In this document: in pieces, positions 24,647 through 33,503 of the stretch
Position numbering within the stretch: the stretch's first letter is position 1
Layout: every line of letters starts with the position of its first letter
From: SIG452 sp045540295
GTDB taxonomy: Bacteria > Bacillota > Clostridia > UMGS1840
DNA: 48,151 nt
Direction of reading: 5' to 3'
NCBI GenBank assembly: GCA_045540295.1
Contig: JAZQGY010000012.1
Location: 1 to 48,151, forward strand
The notes under the pieces: generated by a model
What the model saw: the letters and a program-made list of their open reading frames with translations, nothing else
What the model was told of the DNA's origin: nothing
The model's database searches: none
Program-made: the position numbers and the translations under genes

Positions 24647-26119
24647 TCATAATTTTAAATCCTGATAGCTAACAAGTCCCGTAGCATAAAGCAGGCAGAC
24701 ATACAAAAAAACAGTAACACCAATCGCATTCCAAAGCCCATTTGGAGCCAACACAGAAGCACACCAAACCGACAAGGAGATCATCATGGCAGGACATAAA
24801 ACATTGCGAAACAGTTTAAACGAACAATCTGTATGGCGGATTAAGGTAATGATGCTTAAGGTGCCGTTTAAGATTTCTCCCACGGCAATCACCGTCAGAT
24901 ATCCGCGAATTCCATAAACGGGAAGCAAATACCAAAGCAAGCCGATACCAACAGCAGAGTCAAGAATGTTGATTTTCACCACCGTGACCTGACAGTTAAT
25001 ACCTTTTAAAACTGCATCCACAATGTCGTCTAAATACATGATTACAACCAGGGGAGCTAATAATTTTAAGTAAGCGGCCGCTTCTGAATTTTTATAAAAA
25101 AACAAACTGAGTTTCTCCGCATAGCAAAGCAAAATACCTGCTACCCCCACAGAAAAAATCAGGGTAATCCGAAAAATACGTGACAAAATTCGCTTTAAAG
25201 CTTTGTTCTGTCTTAAGGTATACTTTTCTGTAATCTCAGGGACAAGCAGGGATGCAAAAGAAGAAAGAAAGACTTGAGGAAACATCAGAATTGGAAACAC
25301 CATACCGTTTACTCTCCCATATTCCGCAATGCCGTTGGAAATCCCCGCGGACTGTAACCGTTTGGGAACTAAAAGTTGCTTCACAGAGGACAGTCCCGAA
25401 CGGAAATAAGAGCTTAGAGCAACCGGTACAGAAAACCTTAAAATCCGTCTCCACTGTCCCTTTTGATTTTGGGGTTTGTAAACCTTTTCCTGCAATCGGT
25501 AAGTCATATAATAATACCCGCAAGATACAATTTCCGAAGCTGTTCCCCCAAAGACTAATGCGCAGGAAATTTCTGTCAGATTCGTTGCATCTGCCAACGA
25601 AAGCAACCACACTGTTGCTCCCATTTTCACAACCTGTTCTGTCAGTTGCCCAAATGAACTTCTGCCTGATTTTCGAAGGGCAATCAAGTATCCTGATAAC
25701 GCAGAGGAAACTGAAATAAAGGGCAATCCTATTGCCAGTATATAAAAAGGCATTGTTGAAATAGTTTCACCAAAAACTGCTTTCACCAAAAAAGGAGCTA
25801 AACCAATCAAAAAGCCTCCCGCAATACTACTGCAAATCAGACAATATCGCAAAGATTTTTGAACCAATGCCAAAAGCGTTACACGGTGTCCTTTTGCAAG
25901 TTCCTCCGATACCAATTTTGTAACAGTCAGCCCAATTCCCGAAGTGGCTACCGTAACCGAAAAGAAATACACCGACAAAACCAAATGATAGGTTCCCATT
26001 GCTTCTGCCCCAATTCGGTTCGACAGATATACAGAAAACGATACCCCCAAGAAGCGAAGAAGAAAGGCACAACCGGTCATCACAATAACATTTTTGATAA
26101 ATTGCATACTCTTTTTCAA
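24647..26119 (-). CDS. spoVB: SpoVB-like polysaccharide/lipid flippase
   Basis: A protein of 490 residues with about 13-14 membrane helices, of the MOP/MATE-like superfamily. The N-terminus (KNVIVMTGCAFLLRFLG, then GAEAMGTYHLV) is that of stage V sporulation protein B and its YkvU relatives, which act in spore cortex peptidoglycan synthesis. It lies directly after sigG on the same strand, consistent with sporulation use. The start is TTG 26119. Its GGAGG lies 11 nt ahead, inside the arm of the sigG terminator hairpin, so initiation could depend on whether that hairpin forms. It could also be a general lipid-linked oligosaccharide flippase. Confidence 0.8.
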   Translation of the reverse strand: MKKSMQFIKNVIVMTGCAFLLRFLGVSFSVYLSNRIGAEAMGTYHLVLSVYFFSVTVATSGIGLTVTKLVSEELAKGHRVTLLALVQKSLRYCLICSSIAGGFLIGLAPFLVKAVFGETISTMPFYILAIGLPFISVSSALSGYLIALRKSGRSSFGQLTEQVVKMGATVWLLSLADATNLTEISCALVFGGTASEIVSCGYYYMTYRLQEKVYKPQNQKGQWRRILRFSVPVALSSYFRSGLSSVKQLLVPKRLQSAGISNGIAEYGRVNGMVFPILMFPQVFLSSFASLLVPEITEKYTLRQNKALKRILSRIFRITLIFSVGVAGILLCYAEKLSLFFYKNSEAAAYLKLLAPLVVIMYLDDIVDAVLKGINCQVTVVKINILDSAVGIGLLWYLLPVYGIRGYLTVIAVGEILNGTLSIITLIRHTDCSFKLFRNVLCPAMMISLSVWCASVLAPNGLWNAIGVTVFLYVCLLYATGLVSYQDLKL

Positions 26120-26120
26120 A

Positions 26121-26172
26121 AAAAAGAAGCCTCCCTTCCCCTCTTAATGGTATGAAGTCAAGGCTTCTTTTT
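26121..26172 (-). terminator. sigG terminator hairpin overlapping the spoVB ribosome site
   Basis: AAAAAGAAGCC (26121-26131) pairs perfectly with GGCTTCTTTTT (26162-26172). Read on the minus strand it ends in a T-run. The GGGAGG of the next gene falls at the start of the distal arm. Confidence 0.7.
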
Positions 26173-26178
26173 ATGAAA

Positions 26179-26949
26179 TCAATTAATCAATTTTCGCATA
26201 GAAATGAGTGCATTTTTTTCCAACCGGGAAACCTGAGCCTGCGAAATGTGAATTTCTTCTGCTATTTCCGTTTGTGTTTTATCTTCAAAGAACCGCATAG
26301 ATAGAATTTTCCGTTCTTTTTCAGAGAGTTTTCCCATTGCCTGAGAAACACAAATGCCTCCCAGCCACTTCTCTTCTCTGCTCTTGGTATCGGATAGCTG
26401 GTCCATCACCAAAATCACGTCTCCGCCGTCGTTATAAATGGGTTCATATAAGGAAACCGGGTCACAAATGGCATCCAAAGCTGTGACCACTTCTTTCGGT
26501 GTTACACCGATTTCTGTTGCAATTTCATAGGGTGTAGGCTCGTGTCCCAAAGAGGCGGTCAGTTTCTCCTTGGCTGAAAGAGCACGGTATGCAATATCCT
26601 TCAGAGAACGACTTACCTTCACAGCACCTGAATCACGAAGATACCGCTTGATTTCTCCTAAAATCATCGGAACCGCATAGGTGGAAAACCGTACCTCGTG
26701 AGACAGATCGAAGTTGTCGATGGCTTTCATTAGCCCGACACATCCGATTTGAAATAAGTCATCCGGGTTTTCTCCTCGATTGGTGAATTTTTTTATCACA
26801 CTTAACACCAATCTGAGATTTCCGTTAATAAATTCTTCTCTGGCTTCCTTGTCACCTTTTGCAATACGCTTTAAAAGCTCTGTTTTCTTGTCCTGATTAA
26901 AGCGAGGTAAATCCTGCGTATTTACACCGCAGATAACCACTTTATTCAT
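26179..26949 (-). CDS. sigG: Forespore sigma factor SigG
   Basis: A protein of 256 residues. The N-terminus MNKVVICGVNTQDLP matches the SigG-specific leader. Region 2 reads NGNLRLVLSVIKKF, DDLFQIGCVGLMKAIDNFDL and RFSTYAVPMILGEIKRYLRD; region 3 and the region 4 helix-turn-helix TQTEIAEEIHISQAQVSRLE follow. Late SigG-specific text LYEPIYNDGGD is present. SigG runs late forespore transcription, including spoVT. ATG 26949 has GGAGG 5 nt upstream. The usual neighbours sigE and spoIIGA are absent from the window. Confidence 0.95.
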   Translation of the reverse strand: MNKVVICGVNTQDLPRFNQDKKTELLKRIAKGDKEAREEFINGNLRLVLSVIKKFTNRGENPDDLFQIGCVGLMKAIDNFDLSHEVRFSTYAVPMILGEIKRYLRDSGAVKVSRSLKDIAYRALSAKEKLTASLGHEPTPYEIATEIGVTPKEVVTALDAICDPVSLYEPIYNDGGDVILVMDQLSDTKSREEKWLGGICVSQAMGKLSEKERKILSMRFFEDKTQTEIAEEIHISQAQVSRLEKNALISMRKLIN

Positions 26950-27015
26950 AGAATCCTCCGTCTTTTCCCAAAATACTTGTCCATAGTATTTCCGAAAATC
27001 AGGAAGGCTATTACA

Positions 27016-27054
27016 CAAAAAAACATCCCCGGCAAAATACCGGGGATGTTTTTT
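27016..27054 (-). terminator. Terminator after the zinc-ribbon lipoprotein
   Basis: AACATCCCCGG (27022-27032) pairs with CCGGGGATGTT (27040-27050), flanked by A- and T-runs. Confidence 0.88.
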
Positions 27055-27067
27055 GATTTGCTGATTC

Positions 27068-27250
27068 TTAGAAATCTTCGCCGAGCATGCTGATTAAAGA
27101 TTCGCATTCGGAGCACAGATTTGCAGATTCACCCATAATGGTGACTTTTTTAACGGTAGTCTGTTTTCCGCAACCGTCGCATTTACCCTGACAACCGGAT
27201 AAAACGAACAGCATGCATAATGCACACAGTGCAGCGCAAATTCTTTTCAT
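27068..27250 (-). CDS. Small lipoprotein with a zinc-ribbon-like Cys set
   Basis: A protein of 60 residues from ATG 27250 (AAGGAGG upstream). Lipoprotein signal MKRICAALCALCMLFVLSGC gives lipidation at C20. The mature 40 residues hold CDGC and CSEC, two CxxC pairs that could bind one zinc. I know no named family. It has its own terminator and lies just upstream of sigG on the same strand, so a link to sporulation is possible but unproven. Confidence 0.75.
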   Translation of the reverse strand: MKRICAALCALCMLFVLSGCQGKCDGCGKQTTVKKVTIMGESANLCSECESLISMLGEDF

Positions 27251-27353
27251 AATAATTTCCTCCTTAATAGAAATCCTACGGTAATATTTTACCACATATT
27301 TTTACAAAAAGCAAGTATTTCCCATAAATATTTTATCATTTCTTCATTTATAT

Positions 27354-27381
27354 ACAAAAATCCCCCTACACTGAGGGGGAT
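27354..27381 (-). terminator. Terminator of the tail-anchored protein gene
   Basis: TCCCCCT pairs with the GAGGGGGA side around ACACT. On the minus strand it is followed by TTTTTGTATA. Confidence 0.8.
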
Positions 27382-27420
27382 AACAAAGCATGATTTGAAA
27401 CATCTTCCCAACATCGTAAA

Positions 27421-28008
27421 TTAAGGAACATTGGGATTGATACTACTCACATAGGTATACAACACAACCAAAACAATGGCCACCGCAATAAAAGCTAGAC
27501 ATCCGATTCCTGAAATGGTATTATCCGGCTGAAAACTTGAAAAGGCAGCCTCATTTGCTAAATTCCATTCCTCTTCTCCAAACTCTGCAACAAGCTTGGA
27601 AAATTCCGTTTCGGTTGCTAATTTTGAAAGCAAGTTATCTATCACTTCCAGGTCACGCTCTGCCAAAACAGGATTGGTTCTGCCAAACCCTGAACACTTC
27701 TTGGCATAGTTACGGGCAATTTTCAGAAATTCAACTGCTTCTGCTCGGTTTTTTATATAAAATGCTTCCACCCTTGCCACGCAAAAAGCTGCTGCATACA
27801 GAGGCGGTTCATAGGTATCCTGATCGATCTCAGACAACTTCTCCATACCGCAAACGATCGCGCGGTACAACTGAGACGCTTTCTGAAAATCCCCATCCTG
27901 AACAGCGAACAATGCATCATCTCGCAGGGATACAATATATTCAACACACTGACTTTCGTTACGCTTCATAAAGCCGTATGTCCAACTTTTAATATCCTGT
28001 ATGTTCAT
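27421..28008 (-). CDS. Tail-anchored helical protein, no known family
   Basis: A protein of 195 residues. Residues 1-160 are helical, with Ala-rich pairs resembling tetratricopeptide helices (DDALFAVQDGDFQKASQLYR, then PLYAAAFCVARVEAFYIKNR). A single hydrophobic segment near the C-terminus (about 166-190, IGCLAFIAVAIVLVVLYTYV) should anchor it with the bulk in the cytoplasm. There is no signal peptide. AAAGGAG precedes the ATG, and a promoter is at 28037-28066. It is transcribed alone. I do not recognise it. Confidence 0.7.
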   Translation of the reverse strand: MNIQDIKSWTYGFMKRNESQCVEYIVSLRDDALFAVQDGDFQKASQLYRAIVCGMEKLSEIDQDTYEPPLYAAAFCVARVEAFYIKNRAEAVEFLKIARNYAKKCSGFGRTNPVLAERDLEVIDNLLSKLATETEFSKLVAEFGEEEWNLANEAAFSSFQPDNTISGIGCLAFIAVAIVLVVLYTYVSSINPNVP

Positions 28009-28036
28009 ACTGTCTCCTTTGATTGAAATATTGTTC

Positions 28037-28066
28037 AGTATAACATAAAACGACAGTAAATGTCAA
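28037..28066 (-). promoter_or_regulatory. Promoter of the tail-anchored protein gene
   Basis: On the minus strand TTGACA and TATACT are 18 bp apart. A similar block (AAAACGACAGT, then TGTCAAT) recurs near 28133-28156, as if the promoter had been partly duplicated. Confidence 0.65.
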
Positions 28067-28240
28067 TACTTTTTCAATGGATATACTCGGCAGACAGAAT
28101 TCTTTTCCACATTGTCATACAAAGTTTTCACAAAACGACAGTCAAGTATGTCAATGAACTAAAAACCACCTTTTTCCTTACATAAAAATTCCACAAATGT
28201 GCAAAATATGAATGTAAATCTAAAAAAAGGAGCATAAATG

Positions 28241-28786
28241 ATGAAGGCAACCGGAATTGTAAGACGAATCGACGATCTTGGTCGTGTGGTCATTCCCAAA
28301 GAAATCCGCAGAACCATGAGAATCCGCGAAGGCGACCCATTAGAAATTTTCACCAACAAAGACGGCGAAGTGATTTTTAAAAAATATTCTGCAGTCGGTG
28401 AACTTGGAAATTTTGCCACGCAGTATGCAGATGCCCTTTACAAAATCAGCGGACACAACACGGCAATTACCGATAATGACACCATTATCTGCGTAGCCGG
28501 AGCAGGCAAAAAGGAACTGACAGACCAAAAAATTTCCAATGAAGTGGAAACTGTACTGAAAAACCGGGATGCATATTTTGTAAACCGTTCCGGAGATTCC
28601 AGAGTGCACTTGTTGGATCATAACAACACCTATCTGTGCGGAACGGTAATTCCCATTGTGTCGGAAGGCGATGTAATCGGTTCTGTGATTTTATATGCTA
28701 CAGAAACCAACGTGAAACTGGATGACACTGAAAAAAAACTGGCGACTACCGCTGCAACGGTACTTGGGAAACTGTTTGAAAACTAA
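28241..28786 (+). CDS. spoVT: Stage V sporulation protein T (AbrB family regulator)
   Basis: A protein of 181-182 residues. The N-terminal swapped-hairpin AbrB domain is MKATGIVRRIDDLGRVVIPK, then EIRRTMRIREGDPLEIF. It is followed by a GAF-like domain that ends in VIPIVSEGDVIGSVILYATE. This matches SpoVT, which tunes SigG-dependent genes in the forespore. Two adjacent ATGs (28238 and 28241) are possible; the second fits the family start and the AAAGGAG spacing. SigG is encoded 1.3 kb away on the other strand. I could not identify a convincing SigG promoter by eye. Confidence 0.93.
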   Translation: MKATGIVRRIDDLGRVVIPKEIRRTMRIREGDPLEIFTNKDGEVIFKKYSAVGELGNFATQYADALYKISGHNTAITDNDTIICVAGAGKKELTDQKISNEVETVLKNRDAYFVNRSGDSRVHLLDHNNTYLCGTVIPIVSEGDVIGSVILYATETNVKLDDTEKKLATTAATVLGKLFEN

Positions 28787-28795
28787 AACACAAAT

Positions 28796-28834
28796 AAAAA
28801 AAGCTGTGATACAATCGGTATCACAGCTTTTTAC
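28796..28834. terminator. Bidirectional terminator between spoVT and DUF975 gene
   Basis: AAAAAGCTGTGATAC pairs with GTATCACAGCTTTTT around AATCG. It serves both convergent genes. Confidence 0.9.
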
Positions 28835-28835
28835 G

Positions 28836-29594
28836 TTAATCCAAATGAAGCGGCTCTTCAGGAACCGTTAAACGTCTGTAATAAGCATAGTTTGCACTGA
28901 ACAGATAAAGCATCGCCCAAAGAACTCCAATGTAAAATGCCAATGCTCCCAGAATCAACCAACCCGTAAAGCTTAAACTCAACATAAAAAGATACACTCG
29001 GTTTCCCTTGCTAACTGCAAAGCTTTCTTTGATCAGACGAAAACCGCCATATTCAGGATGTTCCACCGTAATCGCAGGAACCAACAGCAAAGAATACTGC
29101 AAGTATACAGACAAAATCTGCAGCAAATACAGAAGAATTACCAAAATGACTTTATAGATATGAAGGTCCATCACGCTGAACATCAGATAATCGTAAAAGC
29201 GAAGCATTACATCAGACGACAGCAAGTATGCCAACGCATAAGGAAATACGATGCTCACGAATAACGTTGGTAACATTTTAAAGAATTTTTTAAAAGCTAC
29301 CGCATAAGTCAAGAAAAAGCTTGCCTTTTCTCGGGTAGGCTTTAAGTTTTCATAGATACCAACCGTAATCAGCTGCATAATCATGGAAAAAGCCAGCATC
29401 ACAATATCTGACAGAAAAATATATTGTTGCTGCAAGGGAGTGGGAGGCATTTCCTCCAGCTGCATCGTGACTTTTATCTGAAATGCTACAAACAAAAGGA
29501 ACGGAATAAACAATGCTAAAACCAAAGGATTCCATTTTCCGCGAAGCAACCGCTTGGCATCACTTTTAATAACCCAGAAAGGATACTTACTCAT
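28836..29594 (-). CDS. DUF975 family integral membrane protein
   Basis: A protein of 252 residues with about six membrane helices. The opening (DAKRLLRGKW), the central LIKESFAVSKGNR segment and the final ANYAYYRRL are typical of DUF975 (PF06161), found in Firmicutes with unknown role. I use ATG 29594, with AGGTG 7 nt ahead, over 29597. It follows the aldose epimerase gene by 15 bp on the same strand and ends in the shared hairpin. Confidence 0.82.
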   Translation of the reverse strand: MSKYPFWVIKSDAKRLLRGKWNPLVLALFIPFLLFVAFQIKVTMQLEEMPPTPLQQQYIFLSDIVMLAFSMIMQLITVGIYENLKPTREKASFFLTYAVAFKKFFKMLPTLFVSIVFPYALAYLLSSDVMLRFYDYLMFSVMDLHIYKVILVILLYLLQILSVYLQYSLLLVPAITVEHPEYGGFRLIKESFAVSKGNRVYLFMLSLSFTGWLILGALAFYIGVLWAMLYLFSANYAYYRRLTVPEEPLHLD

Positions 29595-29609
29595 CATATT
29601 ACACCTCGG

Positions 29610-30497
29610 TTAAATCAAACGTACCTGATAGGAAAACTCCTTGGTTTCACCTTGCGGCAAAGCAGTGATATTCGGTTTTTCAGCAAAGATACCGGTGGTG
29701 TCCTCCTTATCGGGGATAATGGTCCACGGTTCAATACAGAGAAAGGGTGCCTGCAAACCAATGGGAGTCCAGATGCCAAGACAAGTAAACCCGTTTACAG
29801 TCACTTCCACACCATAGCCTTTTTCTTTGTGCACCAAACTGATTTTATTGGAATTCAGTTTGGAAAACATCAGTGCATCCAAATCAAAAATAGAATACTG
29901 AAGCGGAATTTTTGTTACATTCTGATATTCCTTGCGGATGCCCCGCTCATATAAAAGACCTCCCAAATCGTCCGCCACACACTGATAAACAGGATTTGTT
30001 TCCGCCTGATTGAAACGAATTTCGTAATCGGTGAAGTCATCCCCTTCCACCATAGGGCAATTATAAGCGGTATGCCCGCCCAAGCCAAACAACATCGTTT
30101 TTTCGCTTCTGTTTTCCACACGGTAGGTAGTAACAAAACCGTCATCCGTTAAAGTATGTGTTACATAAAAACCGAAAGCGTACGGATAACACTCTCTGGT
30201 TTTTTCGTTATCAGTCAGCAAAAATGTGATACTATTGTCTGATTTTTTATAAACCTCAAACTCCATTCTTCTCGCAAAGCCATGCTTGGGAATGGTATAT
30301 TCCACGCCGTCAATCACGGTTTTGGAATTTTTCAAACTGCAAACAATGGGAAATAAATTGGGATTGACTCCACCCCAATAGGTTTTATCTCCCTGCCAGA
30401 TTACCTCTCTGCCGTTTGCCTTTGTAAGGGAAATCAGCTCTGCACCGAAGGTGGTGCAAACTGCCTTCATATCCTTGTATTGTAGTTCGTAATTCAT
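29610..30497 (-). CDS. Aldose 1-epimerase family protein (LacX-like)
   Basis: A protein of 295 residues with the galactose mutarotase fold. The family motifs are NPNLFPIVCSL, PKHGFARRMEF with its conserved His and Arg, GGHTAYNCP with the second His, and CIEPW with the catalytic-type Glu. LacX-like members interconvert anomers of sugars or sugar phosphates; the substrate here is unknown. ATG 30497 has AGGTG 9 nt upstream. The promoter is at 30533-30561. The DUF975 gene is downstream in the same operon. Confidence 0.87.
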   Translation of the reverse strand: MNYELQYKDMKAVCTTFGAELISLTKANGREVIWQGDKTYWGGVNPNLFPIVCSLKNSKTVIDGVEYTIPKHGFARRMEFEVYKKSDNSITFLLTDNEKTRECYPYAFGFYVTHTLTDDGFVTTYRVENRSEKTMLFGLGGHTAYNCPMVEGDDFTDYEIRFNQAETNPVYQCVADDLGGLLYERGIRKEYQNVTKIPLQYSIFDLDALMFSKLNSNKISLVHKEKGYGVEVTVNGFTCLGIWTPIGLQAPFLCIEPWTIIPDKEDTTGIFAEKPNITALPQGETKEFSYQVRLI

Positions 30498-30532
30498 CGT
30501 AATGTTCACCTTTCCTGGATGATATTATCCTT

Positions 30533-30561
30533 ATTATACTACCCTTTTGTGAAAAGTGCAA
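30533..30561 (-). promoter_or_regulatory. Promoter of the aldose epimerase operon
   Basis: On the minus strand TTGCAC and TATAAT are separated by 17 bp, about 35 bp before the start codon. Confidence 0.75.
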
Positions 30562-30646
30562 GTATTTTTTCGCACTTATCACCAATTGTGCCGCTCCTCA
30601 TAAAATAAAGAGAGAGTTAAAAAAATATTCCACGGAGGAATGAACC

Positions 30647-30907
30647 ATGCTTCAAAAATGTTTTTTATCTGAATTACTTCCGGGACAAAATGCAACGGTA
30701 TTACAAAATTTCTCACAGGGAGAATCCAAAAGAAGGCTGGAAGACCTGGGACTGACTCCGGGATGCTCTGTAGCATGTGTGTTTCAGGCATCTGCAGGAG
30801 ATCCTGTTGCATATCGTGTACGGGGAACACTCCTTGCATTGCGAAGAAAAGATACCGGCACCATTTGGGTCAGAAAAGGAGGAACGTCCCATGAAAATCA
30901 AGAATGA
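30647..30907 (+). CDS. feoA: Ferrous iron transport protein FeoA
   Basis: A protein of 86 residues with the small SH3-like fold. RRLEDLGLTPGCSV and the closing ALRRKDTGTIWV are the FeoA signature. FeoA is a cytoplasmic partner of FeoB. The ATG has GGAGG 8 nt upstream, and the gene overlaps feoB by 17 bp. I found no convincing Fur or DtxR box in the 140 bp upstream, but that region is AT-rich and hard to judge by eye. Confidence 0.92.
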   Translation: MLQKCFLSELLPGQNATVLQNFSQGESKRRLEDLGLTPGCSVACVFQASAGDPVAYRVRGTLLALRRKDTGTIWVRKGGTSHENQE

Positions 30908-32723
30908 TCACACAGCCGTTATCGGGCTGATGGGAAATCCCAATGTTGGTAAAAGCACAGTATTCAACGCCCTGACCGGACTTCATCAGCATACCGGAAA
31001 CTGGCCGGGAAAAACCGTAAGCACTGCAAAAGGGACTTTTCGTTTGGGGAAAAAGCAATACTTGCTAACCGATATTCCGGGAACCTACTCACTAAACGCC
31101 CACTCAGAAGAGGAGGAAGTAGCAAAAGAATTTGTGATGTCGGGACAGTACGATGCGCTGATTGTGGTTTGCGATGCTACTGCCTTGGAACGGAATCTGA
31201 ATCTGGTATTACAAATTCTTGCCATCACTCGCCGGGTGGTACTTTGTATCAACCTAATGGACGAAGCAGCCAGAAAAGGTATTCAAATTGACTGTCAAAG
31301 ATTATCACAGATGCTAAAAATTCCGGTGGTAAAAACTTCTGCCAACCGAAAAGAAGGCCTGTTAAATCTGATGAAGACGGTTTCCGAGATTGCAGAAACA
31401 ACGCAGGAAATAACAGAATTATCCCCTCAAAAAAACGCTGAAGAACTCATCCGTGAAGCAGAACTTATCGCAAAAGAAACCGTTACTTATCAAGATGTAA
31501 CTTACCGAAAAAAGGAAGAACGTCTGGATCGGATTCTGACCGGAAAATGGACAGGAATCCCCATTATGTTGGCTCTTTTAGCGATTGTTTTCTGGGTGAC
31601 TTTGGTGGGTGCAAACTATCCTTCCGAATTTCTTTCTCATGTTTTTATAAAGACGGAACAATGGCTGATGATTGGAGCAAATTCTGTAGAAATCCCTCCT
31701 ATTATTTCTGACTTTTTATTGCACGGAGTGTTTGGCACCGTGGGGCGAATTGTGTCGGTAATGCTTCCGCCTATGGCTATCTTTTTCCCGCTTTTCACAT
31801 TACTGGAAGACCTGGGTTATCTTCCGAGAATTGCCTTTAATCTGGACCATACTCTGCAAAAATGCAATGCCTGCGGAAAGCAGGCTCTGACTATGTGTAT
31901 GGGATTCGGCTGCAACGCAGTGGGAGTAACCGGAACCCGAATTATTGATTCCGGACGGGAACGGCTGATTGCTATTCTGACCAACAGTTTAGTTCCCTGC
32001 AACGGAAAATTTCCTACGTTACTTGCCATTATTACCGTGTTTTTTGCACAAACACAGTCTTCCTGGCAAGGTGCTCTTATTCTGACAGGGTTAATTCTTG
32101 CAGGAATCTTAATGACGTTTATGGTGTCTTTTGTGCTATCAAAAACCATATTGCGAGGAGAACCGTCCTTTTTTGCATTGGAACTTCCACCCTTTCGCAA
32201 ACCTCAAATCGGAAAAGTGCTGATCCGTTCTCTATTAGACCGAAGCCTGTTTGTACTGGGAAGAGCAGTAACTGTGGCGGTGCCTGCAGGTGCAATTCTG
32301 TGGCTGGTATCTCATGTCTGGATCGGCAATACCACTTTGCTTACATTCCTTGGAAATCTTTTGAATCCCGTCGGAACATTTTTAGGGATGGACGGCGTAA
32401 TTCTCGTTGCATTCATTTTAGGGCTTCCCGCCAATGAAATTGTACTCCCGATTATCCTGATGGCATACACAGGCTCCTCCCTGCTGACTGAGGCAGATAA
32501 TCTGCTGTCTTTACGGGAAATTCTGATAGTCAACGGCTGGACATGGGGAACGGCAATATGCACGATGGTGTTTTCCCTGTTTCACTGGCCTTGCTCCACC
32601 ACGCTGATGACCGTCAAAAAAGAAACGGGAAGTTTGAAATGGACGATATTGACTGCTGTAATTCCTACTCTTATCGGTATCGCGCTTTGTATTCTTATTC
32701 ATCTGACAGCAATTTTGCTATAA
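30891..32723 (+). CDS. feoB: Ferrous iron transporter FeoB
   Basis: A protein of 610 residues from ATG 30891, which has AAAGGAGG upstream. The GTPase domain shows G1 GNPNVGKS (15-22), G3 DIPGT (61-65), G4 NLMD (121-124) and G5 TSAN (149-152). Then come a helical spacer and the membrane core with the two Gate/Nucleoside_recog segments (CGKQALTMCMGFGCNAVG, PCNGKFPTL). It imports Fe2+. It is about 50-150 residues shorter than many FeoB proteins, mainly in loops and the C-terminus. No FeoC follows. It ends in a bidirectional terminator. Confidence 0.95.
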   Translation: MKIKNDHTAVIGLMGNPNVGKSTVFNALTGLHQHTGNWPGKTVSTAKGTFRLGKKQYLLTDIPGTYSLNAHSEEEEVAKEFVMSGQYDALIVVCDATALERNLNLVLQILAITRRVVLCINLMDEAARKGIQIDCQRLSQMLKIPVVKTSANRKEGLLNLMKTVSEIAETTQEITELSPQKNAEELIREAELIAKETVTYQDVTYRKKEERLDRILTGKWTGIPIMLALLAIVFWVTLVGANYPSEFLSHVFIKTEQWLMIGANSVEIPPIISDFLLHGVFGTVGRIVSVMLPPMAIFFPLFTLLEDLGYLPRIAFNLDHTLQKCNACGKQALTMCMGFGCNAVGVTGTRIIDSGRERLIAILTNSLVPCNGKFPTLLAIITVFFAQTQSSWQGALILTGLILAGILMTFMVSFVLSKTILRGEPSFFALELPPFRKPQIGKVLIRSLLDRSLFVLGRAVTVAVPAGAILWLVSHVWIGNTTLLTFLGNLLNPVGTFLGMDGVILVAFILGLPANEIVLPIILMAYTGSSLLTEADNLLSLREILIVNGWTWGTAICTMVFSLFHWPCSTTLMTVKKETGSLKWTILTAVIPTLIGIALCILIHLTAILL

Positions 32724-32757
32724 AAAATGGGAAGATATATTCATCTTCCCATTTTTT
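32722..32757. terminator. Bidirectional terminator between feoB and the cobO-like gene
   Basis: A perfect 15-bp stem, AAAAAATGGGAAGAT with ATCTTCCCATTTTTT, around ATATTC. It overlaps the feoB stop codon. Confidence 0.92.
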
Positions 32758-32782
32758 CATATCAGTCAGCATCGGCAGTTTT

Positions 32783-33295
32783 CTAGTACTCAATGCCCTT
32801 TCTGGATTTTACGCCCTTTTCATAAGGATGTCTTTTTGAAGAAATCTCGGAAATATAGTCACAGATTTCTGCGATTTTTGGAGATAAACAATGCCCCGTC
32901 AAAACAATTTCTGCCGTTTTGTTCCATTGCTTTAAAAAATCCGTCAGAAGCATTTCTGAAAGATATCCGAACGAAACAACATCTAAAATTTCATCTAAAA
33001 CAATCATATCATATTTTGGTGCAATGTGACACAGTTCCTTCTCAAAATACTGTGTATATGCCCGTGTCAGTTGCTCTGTTTTTTCCGGGTTACGATTATC
33101 ATACAACCGATAGGAAACCGGCGGAATCAAAAGCGCAACCCCGGGAAGATTCTTTAAAATTTCCAATTCCGAAGAAGTACCATCTTTCAAAAAAGAAACA
33201 TAAAGCACATTTTTCTTGCATCCGAGATATCGGACTGCTGCCCCAACCGAGGCAGTCGTTTTTCCTTTGCCGCTTCCAAAATAACACTGTATCAT
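32783..33295 (-). CDS. cobO: Cob(I)alamin adenosyltransferase, CobO/BtuR type
   Basis: A protein of 170 residues with the N-terminal P-loop GSGKGKTTA (7-15), then YVSFLKDG and MIVLDEILDV, followed by EIVLTGH and the late DYISEISSKRHPYEKG stretch, all as in CobO/BtuR. The family transfers the adenosyl group of ATP to cob(I)alamin. No other cobalamin genes are in the window, so it may serve salvage. The RGIEY-type C-terminus is complete. No cobalamin riboswitch is apparent upstream. ATG 33295 has AGGAGAG ahead. Confidence 0.85.
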   Translation of the reverse strand: MIQCYFGSGKGKTTASVGAAVRYLGCKKNVLYVSFLKDGTSSELEILKNLPGVALLIPPVSYRLYDNRNPEKTEQLTRAYTQYFEKELCHIAPKYDMIVLDEILDVVSFGYLSEMLLTDFLKQWNKTAEIVLTGHCLSPKIAEICDYISEISSKRHPYEKGVKSRKGIEY

Positions 33296-33503
33296 CCAAT
33301 AACTCTCCTGTTCTGCTCACCGTAAAAAACCGCGGCAACTTTTCCTTTTTTTGAAGAATTCCCCCATCTTATTCGATGGCAACAACCACTTTGATGACGA
33401 TTCTCAAATTTACCATCATTATAACACATCATTTGTAAAAAAGCAAGGACAATCTATTTTTGGTATAAACGCCTTTTCTTCGGTTAGATTTCTCTATTTT
33501 TTA

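Noticed and set aside
30510..30646. A Fur box controlling feoA
   Set aside because: AT-rich text such as GATATTATCC is explained by the aldose epimerase promoter, and no 19-bp inverted repeat of Fur type was seen.
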